Source: Balneolaceae bacterium | GTDB lineage: Bacteria > Bacteroidota > Rhodothermia > Balneolales > Balneolaceae | Length of the DNA: 64,000 nt | Reading direction: 5' to 3' | Assembly: GCA_034521445.1 (NCBI GenBank) | Contig: JAXHMM010000017.1 | Location: 124,001-188,000, forward strand | Shown here: positions 47,032-56,074 of the stretch, piece after piece | Numbering within the stretch: the stretch's first letter is position 1 | Layout: every line of letters begins with the position of its first letter | Translations under genes and position numbers: made by a program | Notes under the pieces: model-generated | The model's input: the letters and a program-made list of their open reading frames with translations, nothing else | Database searches by the model: none | What the model was told of the DNA's origin: nothing

Positions 47032-47970
47032 GTGTACAACATTTCAAACCAGATACTGCGCCCTCTTTGCCTCCTGCTTGCAGGTGCGCTCGGCCTGGCC
47101 GCCTGTACCGTACCCGGCGGACAGGGCAACGACAGGGCGCTGGCCCGTGTGGGCGGCGAGACCCTTACCCTGCAGCAGGCGCGCGAGGCCCTGCCGGAAC
47201 ACCTGCTGGCCTCCGACAGCCTTCGGGCGCTGACCAGCTACCGCGACGAATGGGTGCGCAGCCGCCTGATGAGCCGCGAAGCAGAGCGGCTGGGACTCAT
47301 CCGTTCCGAAGAAGTGCAGCGGCGTCTCGAGCGCGCACGCCGCGAGGTGCTCTCCGAGGCCCTGCGCAGCCAGATCATGCGTCAGTTTGCGGAGGGCGAC
47401 AGCGTCAGCAATGAGGAGGCGCGCAATTACTTCCAGACCCACCGCGAACAGTTCGTCCTGCAGGAGCGTTACGTGCGCTTCCGCCACCTGGAGACCCAAA
47501 CCATTGAAGAGGCGCGCTCGGCACGCCAGCAGATCATGCAGGGGGAGCCCTGGCCGGAGGTTGCCCGGCGTTTCGGTCGCAATCCCGAACAGGCCATAGG
47601 CCAGTCCGAGCAGTTCTGGCCCGTATCGATGGCGGCGGCCGACCAGCCCGTGCTGCAGCGCTACCTGGAGGAGGTCATCGGCATCACCGAGATTTCGCCG
47701 GTTCGCCGTCTCGGCACAACCTACCACTTCGTTCAGCTCATGGAGGCGCGTGAGGCGGGCGAACAGCCTGACCTGGAATGGTTGATGACGCAGATCAAGG
47801 ACTGGCTGCGCATGGAGAAGCGCAGAAGGCATTTCAGTTCCTTCGTCAAGAATCTTTATCTTAAGGCTGAATCGAATAAGGAAGTGGAGACCTTCGACGT
47901 TCTGGAAACGAACCTGAATTTCAATACTGTCCCTGCAGACACCCTTGAAAGTCCATCCCCGAATGATTAG
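47032..47970 (+). CDS. Exported parvulin-type peptidyl-prolyl isomerase lipoprotein
   Basis: This encodes about 312 residues from GTG 47032; a TTG at 47011 overlapping the transporter stop is an alternative. The N-terminus is a lipoprotein signal (LCLLLAGALGLAAC). The rest resembles a SurA/PrsA-like chaperone: helical core (REALPEHLLASDSLRALTSY), a parvulin-like domain (RYVRFRHLETQTIEEARSAR, then PWPEVARRFGRNPE) that appears degenerate, and a C-terminal helix. It is probably periplasmic and assists outer-membrane protein folding. Its end overlaps the start of SurA by eight bases, so the two chaperones are likely produced together. Confidence 0.78.
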   Translation: MYNISNQILRPLCLLLAGALGLAACTVPGGQGNDRALARVGGETLTLQQAREALPEHLLASDSLRALTSYRDEWVRSRLMSREAERLGLIRSEEVQRRLERARREVLSEALRSQIMRQFAEGDSVSNEEARNYFQTHREQFVLQERYVRFRHLETQTIEEARSARQQIMQGEPWPEVARRFGRNPEQAIGQSEQFWPVSMAAADQPVLQRYLEEVIGITEISPVRRLGTTYHFVQLMEAREAGEQPDLEWLMTQIKDWLRMEKRRRHFSSFVKNLYLKAESNKEVETFDVLETNLNFNTVPADTLESPSPND

Positions 47971-49339
47971 ATCCTATCTTGTCCTCCTACTTTTCGCGGT
48001 CTTTCTGACACTCCCGCCCGCCCTGCTCGCACAGTCCGGCTCCACATCCGCCACCATGGATCAGATTGTGGCCGTGGTCAACGACCACATCATCCTCAAG
48101 TCAGACGTGGACGCCCAGGTCCAGAACATGATGCTCCGTCAGCAACAGCAGAGCGGCCAGCTCCCGCAGTTTGGAGAGGAGCTCTGGTACAGCACGCTGC
48201 AGGACATGGTCACACGCTTCGTAATGCTTGACCAGGCGCGCATCGACTCGGTTACCGTTCCCGAATCGAACGTTCAGCAGGCCGTTGACTCCCAGATCCA
48301 GTCCTATGTAGAACAGCTTGGCAGCGAGCAGGCCCTGGAGCAGGAGCTCGGTCAAAGCATCATCCAGTTCCGGGCCGAAATGCGGGATAACTATCGCCAG
48401 CAGATGATCGTCAACCAGTTCCTTGACGGGCGCATGTCGGATGTTCAGATCACCCGCCCCGAAGTGCGCCAGTTCTTCGAACGCATTCCCGCCGATTCCC
48501 TCCCCACCATTCCGGAGCAGGTCTCCATCTCCCAGATCGTCAACCTGCCGCCGGCCCGAACCGACGCCGAGGATGAAGCCCGGCGCCTGGCCGAACAGCT
48601 CCGCGATTCGGTGATCAATCACAACCGGCCCCTCGAGGAAATGGCTCGCAGATACAGCGACGGACCCAATGCCTCCAACGGAGGCAAAATCCCCCTCATC
48701 AACATCGACGACCTGGTACCGGAGTACTCAGCCGCCGCATCCGCCCTGGAGCCCGGCAGCATCTCCGAGGTGGTCCGCACGTCTTTCGGCTATCACGTCA
48801 TACGCCTGAATCGCAAGGTGGGCGACCAGATCGATACCAACCAGATTCTCATTACCGTCCCCGAAGAGAGCTACGACACCCAGAGTGCCATTGACCGGCT
48901 CACCGCCATCCGCGACAGTATTCTGAACAACGAGGAGATCACCTTTGCCGAGATGGCCCGAAAACATTCCGAAGACCCCAACACCGCCTCGCGGGGGGGG
49001 CAGCTGCTCTACAACGAGAATACCCAGGAGCGACTTTTTCCCGTGGAGGAGCTTGACCAGAATCTCTACCGCACGGTGGTCCAGCTGGAAGAGGGCGACA
49101 TCTCAGAGCCCCGCCCTTTCACCACAGGTTCGGAAAACAACACCCGCCAGGCCTACCGCATCATTAAACTCAACCTCCATATCCCAGAACACACCGCCAG
49201 CCTGGAGCAGGACTACGAGCGTGTGCGCAGCTACGCCCTGCAGGAAAAGCGGTTCCGCGTGCGACAGCAGTGGCTGGATGAACTGAAGCAGGACACCTAT
49301 ATCAGCTACAAGATTTCGGTCCCCGAACAGTACCGTTAA
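47963..49339 (+). CDS. surA: SurA-like periplasmic chaperone/peptidyl-prolyl isomerase
   Basis: This encodes 458 residues from ATG 47963; a TTG six codons earlier is possible. A signal peptide (YLVLLLFAVFLTLPPALLAQ) is followed by a SurA N-domain (MDQIVAVVNDHIILKSDVDA). Two parvulin domains follow: EQVSISQIVNLPPARTDA with ARRYSDGPNASNGGKIPLIN, and then QILITVPEESYDTQS with FAEMARKHSEDPNTASRGGQ. It helps outer-membrane protein precursors fold in the periplasm before delivery to the BAM complex (BamD is at 54144-54998). It follows the lipoprotein isomerase gene and precedes moxR in one operon. Confidence 0.92.
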   Translation: MIRSYLVLLLFAVFLTLPPALLAQSGSTSATMDQIVAVVNDHIILKSDVDAQVQNMMLRQQQQSGQLPQFGEELWYSTLQDMVTRFVMLDQARIDSVTVPESNVQQAVDSQIQSYVEQLGSEQALEQELGQSIIQFRAEMRDNYRQQMIVNQFLDGRMSDVQITRPEVRQFFERIPADSLPTIPEQVSISQIVNLPPARTDAEDEARRLAEQLRDSVINHNRPLEEMARRYSDGPNASNGGKIPLINIDDLVPEYSAAASALEPGSISEVVRTSFGYHVIRLNRKVGDQIDTNQILITVPEESYDTQSAIDRLTAIRDSILNNEEITFAEMARKHSEDPNTASRGGQLLYNENTQERLFPVEELDQNLYRTVVQLEEGDISEPRPFTTGSENNTRQAYRIIKLNLHIPEHTASLEQDYERVRSYALQEKRFRVRQQWLDELKQDTYISYKISVPEQYR

Positions 49340-49359
49340 CTCGTACGATTCCCTCCCAC

Positions 49360-50352
49360 ATGAACTCCATTCCCCAGCAGGAAGAAGATGCGGTGGCCTT
49401 CTTCCAGGATTCCGTCAGCCGCATCAAGCAGCAGATCGCCAAACGGATCGTCGGGCAGCGCGACATCATCAATCAGCTTCTCATCTGCCTCTTCGCACGG
49501 GGACACTGCGTGCTTATCGGTGTGCCTGGCCTGGCCAAGACGCTGCTCATCCGCACCGTGGCCCGGACACTGAATCTGAGTTTCAGCCGCATCCAGTTCA
49601 CCCCCGACCTTATGCCCGGCGACATCACAGGTACGGAGGTGATCGAGGACGACCGGGAGACCGGCCACAAGTCCTTCAAGTTCGTCAAGGGGCCCATTTT
49701 TGCCAACATCGTCCTGGCCGATGAGATCAACCGCACGCCCCCCAAGACACAGGCCGCCCTGCTGGAGGGCATGCAGGAGTTCCACGTGACCACGGCAGGC
49801 ACCACCTACAACCTCGACCAGCCATTTTTTGTGCTGGCCACCCAGAACCCCATCGAGCAGGAGGGGACCTACCCCCTGCCGGAGGCGCAGCTCGACCGCT
49901 TTATGTTTAACCTCTGGCTGGATTACCCCAGCCTGGACGAGGAGATGGACATTGTCAGCCAGACCACCTCGGTGCGGGAGGAGGAAATCGAGCCTGTGCT
50001 TGACGCCCGCCAGATCCTGGATCTGCAACAGCTGGTGCGGGAGGTACCCGTGCCGGAAAGCGTACTAAGCTTCGCCGTCACCCTGGTCAACAAAACGAGA
50101 CCGGGCTCAGACGTGGCGCCTGACTTTGTGGACAAGTACATGAGCTGGGGAGCGGGTCCGCGCGCATCGCAGTACCTTATCCTGGGCGGCAAAACGCGTG
50201 CGCTGACCGAGGGCCGCTATAACGTGACCGAAGAGGACATCACCGCCCTGGCCAAGCCGGTGCTGCGCCACCGCATCGTCAACAACTACGCGGCCGAAGC
50301 CGAGGGTCTCACCCCCGACAAGTTGATCGAACGCCTCCTGGCCGAAATGTAA
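49360..50352 (+). CDS. MoxR-family AAA+ ATPase
   Basis: This encodes a 330-residue MoxR ATPase, a chaperone-like AAA+ protein. Walker A is IGVPGLAKTLLIR (near residue 50), Walker B/sensor is NIVLADEINRTPPKTQAALLE, and the MoxR segment FVLATQNPIEQEGTYPLPEAQLDRF is followed by the C-terminal lid. MoxR proteins usually act with DUF58 and vWA membrane proteins to assemble or activate substrates. Here the vWA-type membrane gene follows after 10 bases, but no DUF58 gene lies between. It is cytosolic. Confidence 0.94.
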   Translation: MNSIPQQEEDAVAFFQDSVSRIKQQIAKRIVGQRDIINQLLICLFARGHCVLIGVPGLAKTLLIRTVARTLNLSFSRIQFTPDLMPGDITGTEVIEDDRETGHKSFKFVKGPIFANIVLADEINRTPPKTQAALLEGMQEFHVTTAGTTYNLDQPFFVLATQNPIEQEGTYPLPEAQLDRFMFNLWLDYPSLDEEMDIVSQTTSVREEEIEPVLDARQILDLQQLVREVPVPESVLSFAVTLVNKTRPGSDVAPDFVDKYMSWGAGPRASQYLILGGKTRALTEGRYNVTEEDITALAKPVLRHRIVNNYAAEAEGLTPDKLIERLLAEM

Positions 50353-50362
50353 GCCCGCTGCC

Positions 50363-52492
50363 GTGGAATTTATCTTTCAAGGTTTTCAGACGGGCCTGCC
50401 CCCCTGGCTTTTCCTATTGCTGGCCGCCGTCTCCGTGGGTCTGGCCTGGTGGTCCTACCGCCACCTTGCGTCTCTTCCCTTTTCCGCCCGCCTGGGCATG
50501 GCTTCCCTGAGGGCCGCGGTTTTACTTTTGCTTCTGGTGCTGCTTCTGAATCCCTTCTTCCGCGCGCGTGAAGAGCTGCCGCGAGACCCCGAAATCTTGG
50601 TCTTCCTGGACGCCTCGGCCAGCGCCGGCATCACCAAAGGCGACTACCGCGGTATGGAGAGCTACAGGGAGACGGCTGCGGAGCTGGGACTGGAGGGACG
50701 TGAAGGGGTGCGATTCAGCTATGTCGCCTTCGACCGCCAGGTGCAAAGCCTCGCCTCCCTCGACAGCCTGCGGACTGAGGGGGGCGAAACCAATCTCTAC
50801 AACCTGTTTGAGGTGTTGGAGGACCGCCGCTCGGAGGCCACCGCCGCCCTCCTGCTGAGCGACGGAATCTTCACGCAGGGGCGCAGCCCCGCCTTCGAAG
50901 CCGCCTCCTCGCCCCTCCCACTTTTTACTGTGGCCCTGGGCGACACCTCGCGGCAACGGGACATAACCGTACAGAATGTAGTCACCAATACCACCGGCTA
51001 CCTGGACACTCCCCAGCCTGTGGAGGTAACCGTGGGCGCCCACGGTTACGAGGGACGTCCCCTGCAGGTGGAGCTTCGCCGCGGGGAGGAGCTCGTGGAG
51101 AGCCGGCAGGTGACCCCCTCCTCTTCCCGGGAAAGTCTCAGCCTGCGTTTTGAGCTGCAGCCCGAAGCTACGGGCCTTCAGCAGTACCAGGTAAGGGTGC
51201 CGGCCCTGGAGGACGAGTGGACCGCTGAAAACAATACGCGGCCCTTCGCAGTAGACGTGCTGGACGACCGTCAGCGCATTCTCTCCGTAGCCTTTGAGAT
51301 CCATCCCGACGTACGCATGATGCGCGGCCTGCTCCAGGGCGAGGAGAACACCCGCCTATCGCGACGCACCTGGCTGGGCTCCTCGCGTTTCCTGGAGGGG
51401 CCCTTCCGCTTCGATCCCGACACCCTCGACCTGCTGGTCATGCACGGCTATCCCGCCGGGGGCCTGCCCTCGGAAACGGCCGGGCAGCTGCAGGAAATTA
51501 TGACCTCCGTTCCGGCCCTCTACCTGCATGCCCCCTCGGCCAGCCTGGTGCGCATGCAGAAGCAGCTTGGAACCTCCCTGCCCGTTCGCGCCGCGGGGGA
51601 ATCGCCGGCCCGGGAAGTCTCGCCGGTGCCTGCCGTTGAGACTGACGACCACCCGGTGATGGAGCTTCCCGCCGCAACCTACGCCAGCCTGCCCTCCCTG
51701 CAGGCCCCCGTGGAGAACCTGGAGGCCGGTGCAGCCTCCATCACCCTCTTCGAGAGTTCCCACCTTGGCAGCCCCACGGGCCAGCCCCTGGTGGCCGTGT
51801 CGGAGACCGGCAACCTGCGCCGCTCCGTCCTGACGGGTTACGGCTGGTACCGCATTTCGCAGAGCATCTCGGATGACGACCGCCTTTTCGTGCGCACACT
51901 TATGGACAACCTGGTGAGCTGGACCGCCTCGCGGCCCGACAACCGACTGTTGACGGTAGACCCGGCCAGCCAGAGCTTCGGGGGAGGCGAGCCCGTGGTG
52001 CTCAACGCCTACCTGCGCAACGAAAGCGGGGATACCGAATCGGAGGCCTCCATACAGGTCACCCTCGAAGGAGATGCCATCGACGAGCGCTTCTACTCCA
52101 TGCAGAACACCGGGCCCGGCCAGTATGCGCTGAGCGTCCCTGCCCTGCCTGAGGGCCTCTATCGCTTCGAAGCGGAGGCCACCAGGGGCGACCGCACCAT
52201 CGACACGCGCAGTGGAGAGTTTGGGGTGAGCGGAAGCAACGCCGAGCTGGTGGACACGCGACGCAATGACCAGCTGCTTAGACGCATGGCAGTGGAGTCG
52301 GGCGGCGCCTTTCGGGCCTGGGACAGCCTGGATGGTTTCTGGAACAGCCTGGAGCAGCGTGGCCTGCTAGACGCGGAGACGCGGGTACAGGAGACGCTCT
52401 TCTACCCCTACCGCTGGTGGCCCTGGTTTGCCCTGGTGATTGTGCTGCTGGCCGGCGAGTGGCTGCTGCGCAAATACTACGCCCTGCCCTGA
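50363..52492 (+). CDS. vWA-domain-containing membrane protein
   Basis: This encodes 709 residues from GTG 50363. Two N-terminal membrane helices (LFLLLAAVSVGLAWWSY and LRAAVLLLLLVLLLNPFF) come first, then a vWA-like domain with a MIDAS-type DxSxS motif (VFLDASASAG, near residue 79-88), GGETNLYN and LLLSDGIFTQG. A large periplasmic region with a probable GATase-like segment (LLVMHGYPAGGLPSE) follows, and a final helix (WPWFALVIVLLAGEWLLRKY). It pairs with the MoxR ATPase upstream. It differs from classical BatA/BatB by its length and its topology. The function is unknown, but the pairing implies a role in envelope protein handling or stress. Confidence 0.78.
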   Translation: MEFIFQGFQTGLPPWLFLLLAAVSVGLAWWSYRHLASLPFSARLGMASLRAAVLLLLLVLLLNPFFRAREELPRDPEILVFLDASASAGITKGDYRGMESYRETAAELGLEGREGVRFSYVAFDRQVQSLASLDSLRTEGGETNLYNLFEVLEDRRSEATAALLLSDGIFTQGRSPAFEAASSPLPLFTVALGDTSRQRDITVQNVVTNTTGYLDTPQPVEVTVGAHGYEGRPLQVELRRGEELVESRQVTPSSSRESLSLRFELQPEATGLQQYQVRVPALEDEWTAENNTRPFAVDVLDDRQRILSVAFEIHPDVRMMRGLLQGEENTRLSRRTWLGSSRFLEGPFRFDPDTLDLLVMHGYPAGGLPSETAGQLQEIMTSVPALYLHAPSASLVRMQKQLGTSLPVRAAGESPAREVSPVPAVETDDHPVMELPAATYASLPSLQAPVENLEAGAASITLFESSHLGSPTGQPLVAVSETGNLRRSVLTGYGWYRISQSISDDDRLFVRTLMDNLVSWTASRPDNRLLTVDPASQSFGGGEPVVLNAYLRNESGDTESEASIQVTLEGDAIDERFYSMQNTGPGQYALSVPALPEGLYRFEAEATRGDRTIDTRSGEFGVSGSNAELVDTRRNDQLLRRMAVESGGAFRAWDSLDGFWNSLEQRGLLDAETRVQETLFYPYRWWPWFALVIVLLAGEWLLRKYYALP

Positions 52493-52508
52493 CGCGCCGG
52501 TCGCGCTC

Positions 52509-53543
52509 CTACCCCTCTTCCTCGTGCGCCACGGGACTTTCCAGCAGTTCCAGCGTGCCCGTGCCGGCGTCCAGGCGAGCGCGCACGCCTACGGGGATGG
52601 TCAGGCTGTGGTCCACATGACCGAACGGGAGTCCCATGACTGCCGGTATTCCCAGGGGCAGAAGATGCTGCTCCAGCACCTCGCGAAGCCCGTGTGCCCG
52701 CGGCGTGCCCCTTTCGCAGGAGGCGCAGCGTCCGAAGGCGAATCCGGCCAGCCCCTTCAGCAGTCCGGTTTGTCCCAGCTGGGTGAGCATGCGGTCGATG
52801 CGGTAGTAGTCCTCCCCAACCTCTTCCAGAAAGAGTACGGCGCCTTCAAAATCGGGCAGCCAGCCGGTGCCCGCCATGGCGGTGAGCACACTCAGATTGC
52901 CGCCGAGCAGCACGCCCTCGGCCCGGCCTTCCCGAAGGGTACGCACCTCACCTTTGTCCCCTGCGTCCGCCCCGGCAAGAGCGCCCGTTCCCCCCTGCCT
53001 CAGCACGCGGTGAAAACAGCCGGTGGTGAAGGGCGTCCACTCCGATCTGCCCACCGGGCCATGGAAGGTGACCATGCCCGTGCGTGCGTATACCGCCATG
53101 AGAAGGGAGGTAATGTCGCTGAATCCGATGAGCGCCTTGGGATGGGACACGATAAGGCTGAAGTCCAGCAGGGGCAGGATGCGGGCGGATCCCCACCCCC
53201 CGCGGAACGCCATGACGGCGTCTACCTTCGGGTCGCGGAACATCGCGTGCAGGTCGTTCGCGCGTTCGCGGTCGGTGCCCCCGAAGTTACCCCAGGTGTT
53301 GCGCGCGTGCGCGCCCTCCCGGACCCGGTAGCCCAGATCGCGCACGCGCTGCAGCACGCGGTCGTATTCCGCCTGTTCGGGCAGGGCGCTGGCAGGGCTT
53401 ACCAGTCCAATGGTGTCGCCGGGACGCAAGGCGGGGGGGCTGAGAGGCACGGCACCGTCCGCGGCCCGTGTCCTGGAGACCGGGACGGCGAGGGCGCCGC
53501 CCAGCAGGGAAAGGTTTCGGAGGAACTGCCTACGGCTGTACAT
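52509..53543 (-). CDS. ldcA: LD-carboxypeptidase (S66 family), Tat-exported
   Basis: This encodes 344 residues from ATG 53543; a longer frame to 53690 overlaps nadD and is unlikely. The N-terminus has a twin-arginine signal (SRRQFLRNLSLLGGALAVP), suggesting folded export. The S66 core is visible: RPGDTIGLVSPAS, KALIGFSDITSLLMAVY (nucleophile Ser), ILPLLDFSLI, AVLFLEEVGEDYYRIDRML (catalytic Glu region) and LPFGHVDHSLTIPVG (catalytic His). It removes the terminal D-Ala from murein tetrapeptides during cell-wall recycling. The start overlaps the end of nadD by 14 bases. Confidence 0.88.
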   Translation of the reverse strand: MYSRRQFLRNLSLLGGALAVPVSRTRAADGAVPLSPPALRPGDTIGLVSPASALPEQAEYDRVLQRVRDLGYRVREGAHARNTWGNFGGTDRERANDLHAMFRDPKVDAVMAFRGGWGSARILPLLDFSLIVSHPKALIGFSDITSLLMAVYARTGMVTFHGPVGRSEWTPFTTGCFHRVLRQGGTGALAGADAGDKGEVRTLREGRAEGVLLGGNLSVLTAMAGTGWLPDFEGAVLFLEEVGEDYYRIDRMLTQLGQTGLLKGLAGFAFGRCASCERGTPRAHGLREVLEQHLLPLGIPAVMGLPFGHVDHSLTIPVGVRARLDAGTGTLELLESPVAHEEEG

Positions 53544-54141
53544 GGTCGTCGGTCTGGTAAAGCTTACGGCTGCGGATGATGGCGAGCACCGGTTCCGGAA
53601 GCCAGGGGGAGACGTCCCCGCCTTCGGCCAGGGTCCGGCGTATGTCGGTGGAGGAGACCTCCACGGGCTTATGGGGTACGAAATGTACACGCGTCTTCAG
53701 CTCCTCCGGCACCTCGCGTGCCGGCGCGTCGGGCCTTTCGGCCACCAGAATGGCATGATGGCGGACGATCCTGCGCCACTTCTTCCAATGCGTAAAATGG
53801 CGGTAGGAGTCTTCGCCGATGCACAGGAGGAACGGACGCTCCGGGTGTTCGTCACGCAGGTGCGCCAGGGTGCGCCAGGTCCACGAGGGACGGGGAAGAC
53901 GGGTTTCAAGATCGGAAATCCTTACGCGCTCCATGCCGGAAAAGGCGGCCTTCAGCATCTCCAGACGGTCTTCATAGCCGCTGAGGGCCTGCCGCTCCTT
54001 GTGCGGGGGATGGGGCGTGAGCAGCACCCAGAGTTCGGTTAAGCGCCCGCTCTCCAGGAAAGAGCGTGCAATCGAGAGGTGTCCCCGGTGGACGGGGTCG
54101 AAGGTGCCTCCCATGATCCCGGTGGAACGAGGGGAAGGCAC
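53530..54141 (-). CDS. nadD: Nicotinate-nucleotide adenylyltransferase
   Basis: This encodes 203 residues from GTG 54141. It transfers AMP to nicotinate mononucleotide, the penultimate step to NAD, completing the route fed by pncB/pncA at 30156-32262. Motifs are GIMGGTFDPVHRGHLSIA (nucleotidyl-transferase HxGH), LLTPHPPHKERQ, LLCIGEDSYRHFTHWKKWRRI and EVSSTDIRRTLAEGG (the SxTxxR segment). The length is normal. It is two bases after the bamD stop and overlaps the LD-carboxypeptidase start, so the three are likely one transcript. Confidence 0.94.
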   Translation of the reverse strand: MPSPRSTGIMGGTFDPVHRGHLSIARSFLESGRLTELWVLLTPHPPHKERQALSGYEDRLEMLKAAFSGMERVRISDLETRLPRPSWTWRTLAHLRDEHPERPFLLCIGEDSYRHFTHWKKWRRIVRHHAILVAERPDAPAREVPEELKTRVHFVPHKPVEVSSTDIRRTLAEGGDVSPWLPEPVLAIIRSRKLYQTDDHVQP

Positions 54142-54143
54142 GC

Positions 54144-54998
54144 TTACGGGGTGGGCCTGTTGTCCGCGCCGACGCTGTCCGCCGCCGGGGCGCCGGGCAG
54201 CGAGGAGAGGGCCGACCGGGCGTTATCCACGTACTGTTCGGCCAGGCTGCGGTTCTCCCCGTTGGGAAAAAGCTGAACGTAGGTTTCATAGGCTTCCACA
54301 GCTGACTCGTAGCGGGGGCGCTGCATCTCCTCCACGCTGCGCGATGCGTAGATGTTGTAGGCGTTGATCTCATCCACCAGCGCCTGCTCTGCCCAGGGCG
54401 TGTCGGGGTAGTTCTCGATGGTCAGGTCGAAGTAGATGATGGCCGCCTCGTACTCGCGCATGCGCATGTAGAGGTCGCCCGCATTGTACTGCTTGCGGGC
54501 CAGTTTCGCACGCAGATCGGAGATGTACTGCGCGGCCTCCTGGGTGCGGTCCGAATCCGAAAAGTTGGAGTTGAAAATGCGCAGCTTTTCAATTGCGGTA
54601 TACGTGTACTCCTGGTCGAGGCGGTAACGCGGACTGAGCTGGTAATAGCAGTAGGCTTCCTTGAACTGAACCTCCTCCCGGCGTTCGGAACGCGGGAACT
54701 GCGAGATGAAACGTTCATACTCGGTGGCGGCCAGCAGGTAGCGGCGGTCGTTGTAGTACGACTCCGCCAGGTAATACTGGGCATGGCGCCCGTAATCGGT
54801 GCCCAGACCGATCTGGATGACGGTCTCGAAGGCGCGGGCCGCGTCGGCATAGTGCTCGTCTTCATACAGGGCCAGGGCCTTCTCATAGGCGACCTCGAGG
54901 GAGTCGCCCTGGCGGATCAGCTCGCGTTTTGTGCAGGAGGCCAGCAGCATGGTCGCCAGAAGACTCAGAAGCAAAGATTTGGTGTAGATGGATTGCAT
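54144..54998 (-). CDS. bamD: Outer membrane assembly lipoprotein BamD
   Basis: This encodes a 284-residue lipoprotein (lipobox LLASC, Cys22) with a set of TPR-like helical repeats: KALALYEDEHYADAARAFET, HAQYYLAESYYNDRRYLLAA, EEVQFKEAYCYYQLSPRY and DLYMRMREYEAAIIYFDL. This matches BamD, the essential BAM-complex subunit that recruits outer-membrane protein precursors to BamA. The C-terminal tail is longer and Pro/Ala-rich (SSLPGAPAADSVG). It follows the polyprenyl synthase gene on the minus strand after 16 bases. Confidence 0.9.
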   Translation of the reverse strand: MQSIYTKSLLLSLLATMLLASCTKRELIRQGDSLEVAYEKALALYEDEHYADAARAFETVIQIGLGTDYGRHAQYYLAESYYNDRRYLLAATEYERFISQFPRSERREEVQFKEAYCYYQLSPRYRLDQEYTYTAIEKLRIFNSNFSDSDRTQEAAQYISDLRAKLARKQYNAGDLYMRMREYEAAIIYFDLTIENYPDTPWAEQALVDEINAYNIYASRSVEEMQRPRYESAVEAYETYVQLFPNGENRSLAEQYVDNARSALSSLPGAPAADSVGADNRPTP

Positions 54999-55014
54999 GG
55001 GGTGTTGGGGTGAA

Positions 55015-56028
55015 TTAGAATTCCCTTTGGTTCAGGTTGCGAATGAGCAGGGAGATGTCCTCCCGATATTTGGAATCCTCGAAGTGGTCGAGGATATCGA
55101 GTGCCCGCGTGTAGCGGCGCTTCACTTCGGCCCTGGTGTCATCGATGACGTCCAGCTCGTGGTAGAGATCGATGACCATATCGATCTCGCCGCTGCTGAC
55201 CGCTTCCCGGGTGAATACGCGGTCCAGGCGGTGTTTCTGGTCGTCCGTGCTCCTCTGTAACGAGAGGATGGAAAGATATGTTTTCTTCGATTCGGCGATG
55301 TCGCCACCCTGTTTCTTGCCGAACTTTTCGGGATCGGCCACGCTGTCAAGCAGGTCGTCCTGAATCTGGAAGGCAAGCCCGATCTCCTCCCCCAGGTCGG
55401 CCAGCACCTCCACGTCGCGCCGGCCGGCTCCTGCCACCACGCCGCCCATCTGTAGGGAGGCGCAGATAAGGGCGGCCGTCTTGCCCCCGATCATCGTCAT
55501 ATACTCCTCCATACTCACCTGTTCGCGGCGTTCGAATTCCAGGTCGAAGGCCTGTCCCTCGCAGACGCGGACCACGCACTCCATGAAGATGTCCATGATC
55601 CGCGCGTAACATGCGCGGCTGACACCGGGGTCGTCGGCAAAGCGCTGCAGCTGGCGGAAGGCCCAGGCGTACATAGCGTCGCCGGAGAGAATGGCGGTCG
55701 AGTCATCCCACTTCACATGAACGCTCTCCTGTCCCCTTCGCGTCTCCGCGCGGTCCATGATGTCGTCGTGCAGCAGGGTAAAGTTGTGCAGCAGTTCGAT
55801 GGCCAGGGCCGCCGGGAGAGCTTTTTCCATTTCGCCCCCGCAGAGTCCGCAACCCGCCAGGGTGAAATAGGGACGGATGCGCTTGCCCCCCCGAGAGAGG
55901 GTGTAGCGGACCGGATCGTATAGGGAGGCGGGCTGGCCGGGCAGATCGAGCCCTTCAAGCTGCCGGTCGATATAGCGGGAGATCTGCTGCTGCAGTTCGG
56001 TGGTCTTCACGTAGCTATTCTTACACAA
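55015..56028 (-). CDS. Polyprenyl (geranylgeranyl/farnesyl-type) diphosphate synthase
   Basis: This encodes 337 residues; the start may be GTG 56028 or, more likely by family alignment, GTG 56010. Trans-prenyl-transferase landmarks are visible: RYTLSRGGKRIRPYFTLAGC, the first Asp-rich motif LLHDDIMDRAETRRGQESV, SGDAMYAWAFRQLQRF, and the second AFQIQDDLLDSVADPEKFGKKQGGDI. It elongates allylic diphosphates to GGPP or longer chains for carotenoids, quinones or lipid carriers. Chain length is not predictable from sequence. It is near the IPP isomerase gene and could supply phytoene synthase at 37829-38806. Confidence 0.9.
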   Translation of the reverse strand: MCKNSYVKTTELQQQISRYIDRQLEGLDLPGQPASLYDPVRYTLSRGGKRIRPYFTLAGCGLCGGEMEKALPAALAIELLHNFTLLHDDIMDRAETRRGQESVHVKWDDSTAILSGDAMYAWAFRQLQRFADDPGVSRACYARIMDIFMECVVRVCEGQAFDLEFERREQVSMEEYMTMIGGKTAALICASLQMGGVVAGAGRRDVEVLADLGEEIGLAFQIQDDLLDSVADPEKFGKKQGGDIAESKKTYLSILSLQRSTDDQKHRLDRVFTREAVSSGEIDMVIDLYHELDVIDDTRAEVKRRYTRALDILDHFEDSKYREDISLLIRNLNQREF

Positions 56029-56074
56029 TTCGGAAAAGTAAAATATAAGGAAATTAGCCGAAGATGTTATGGGG

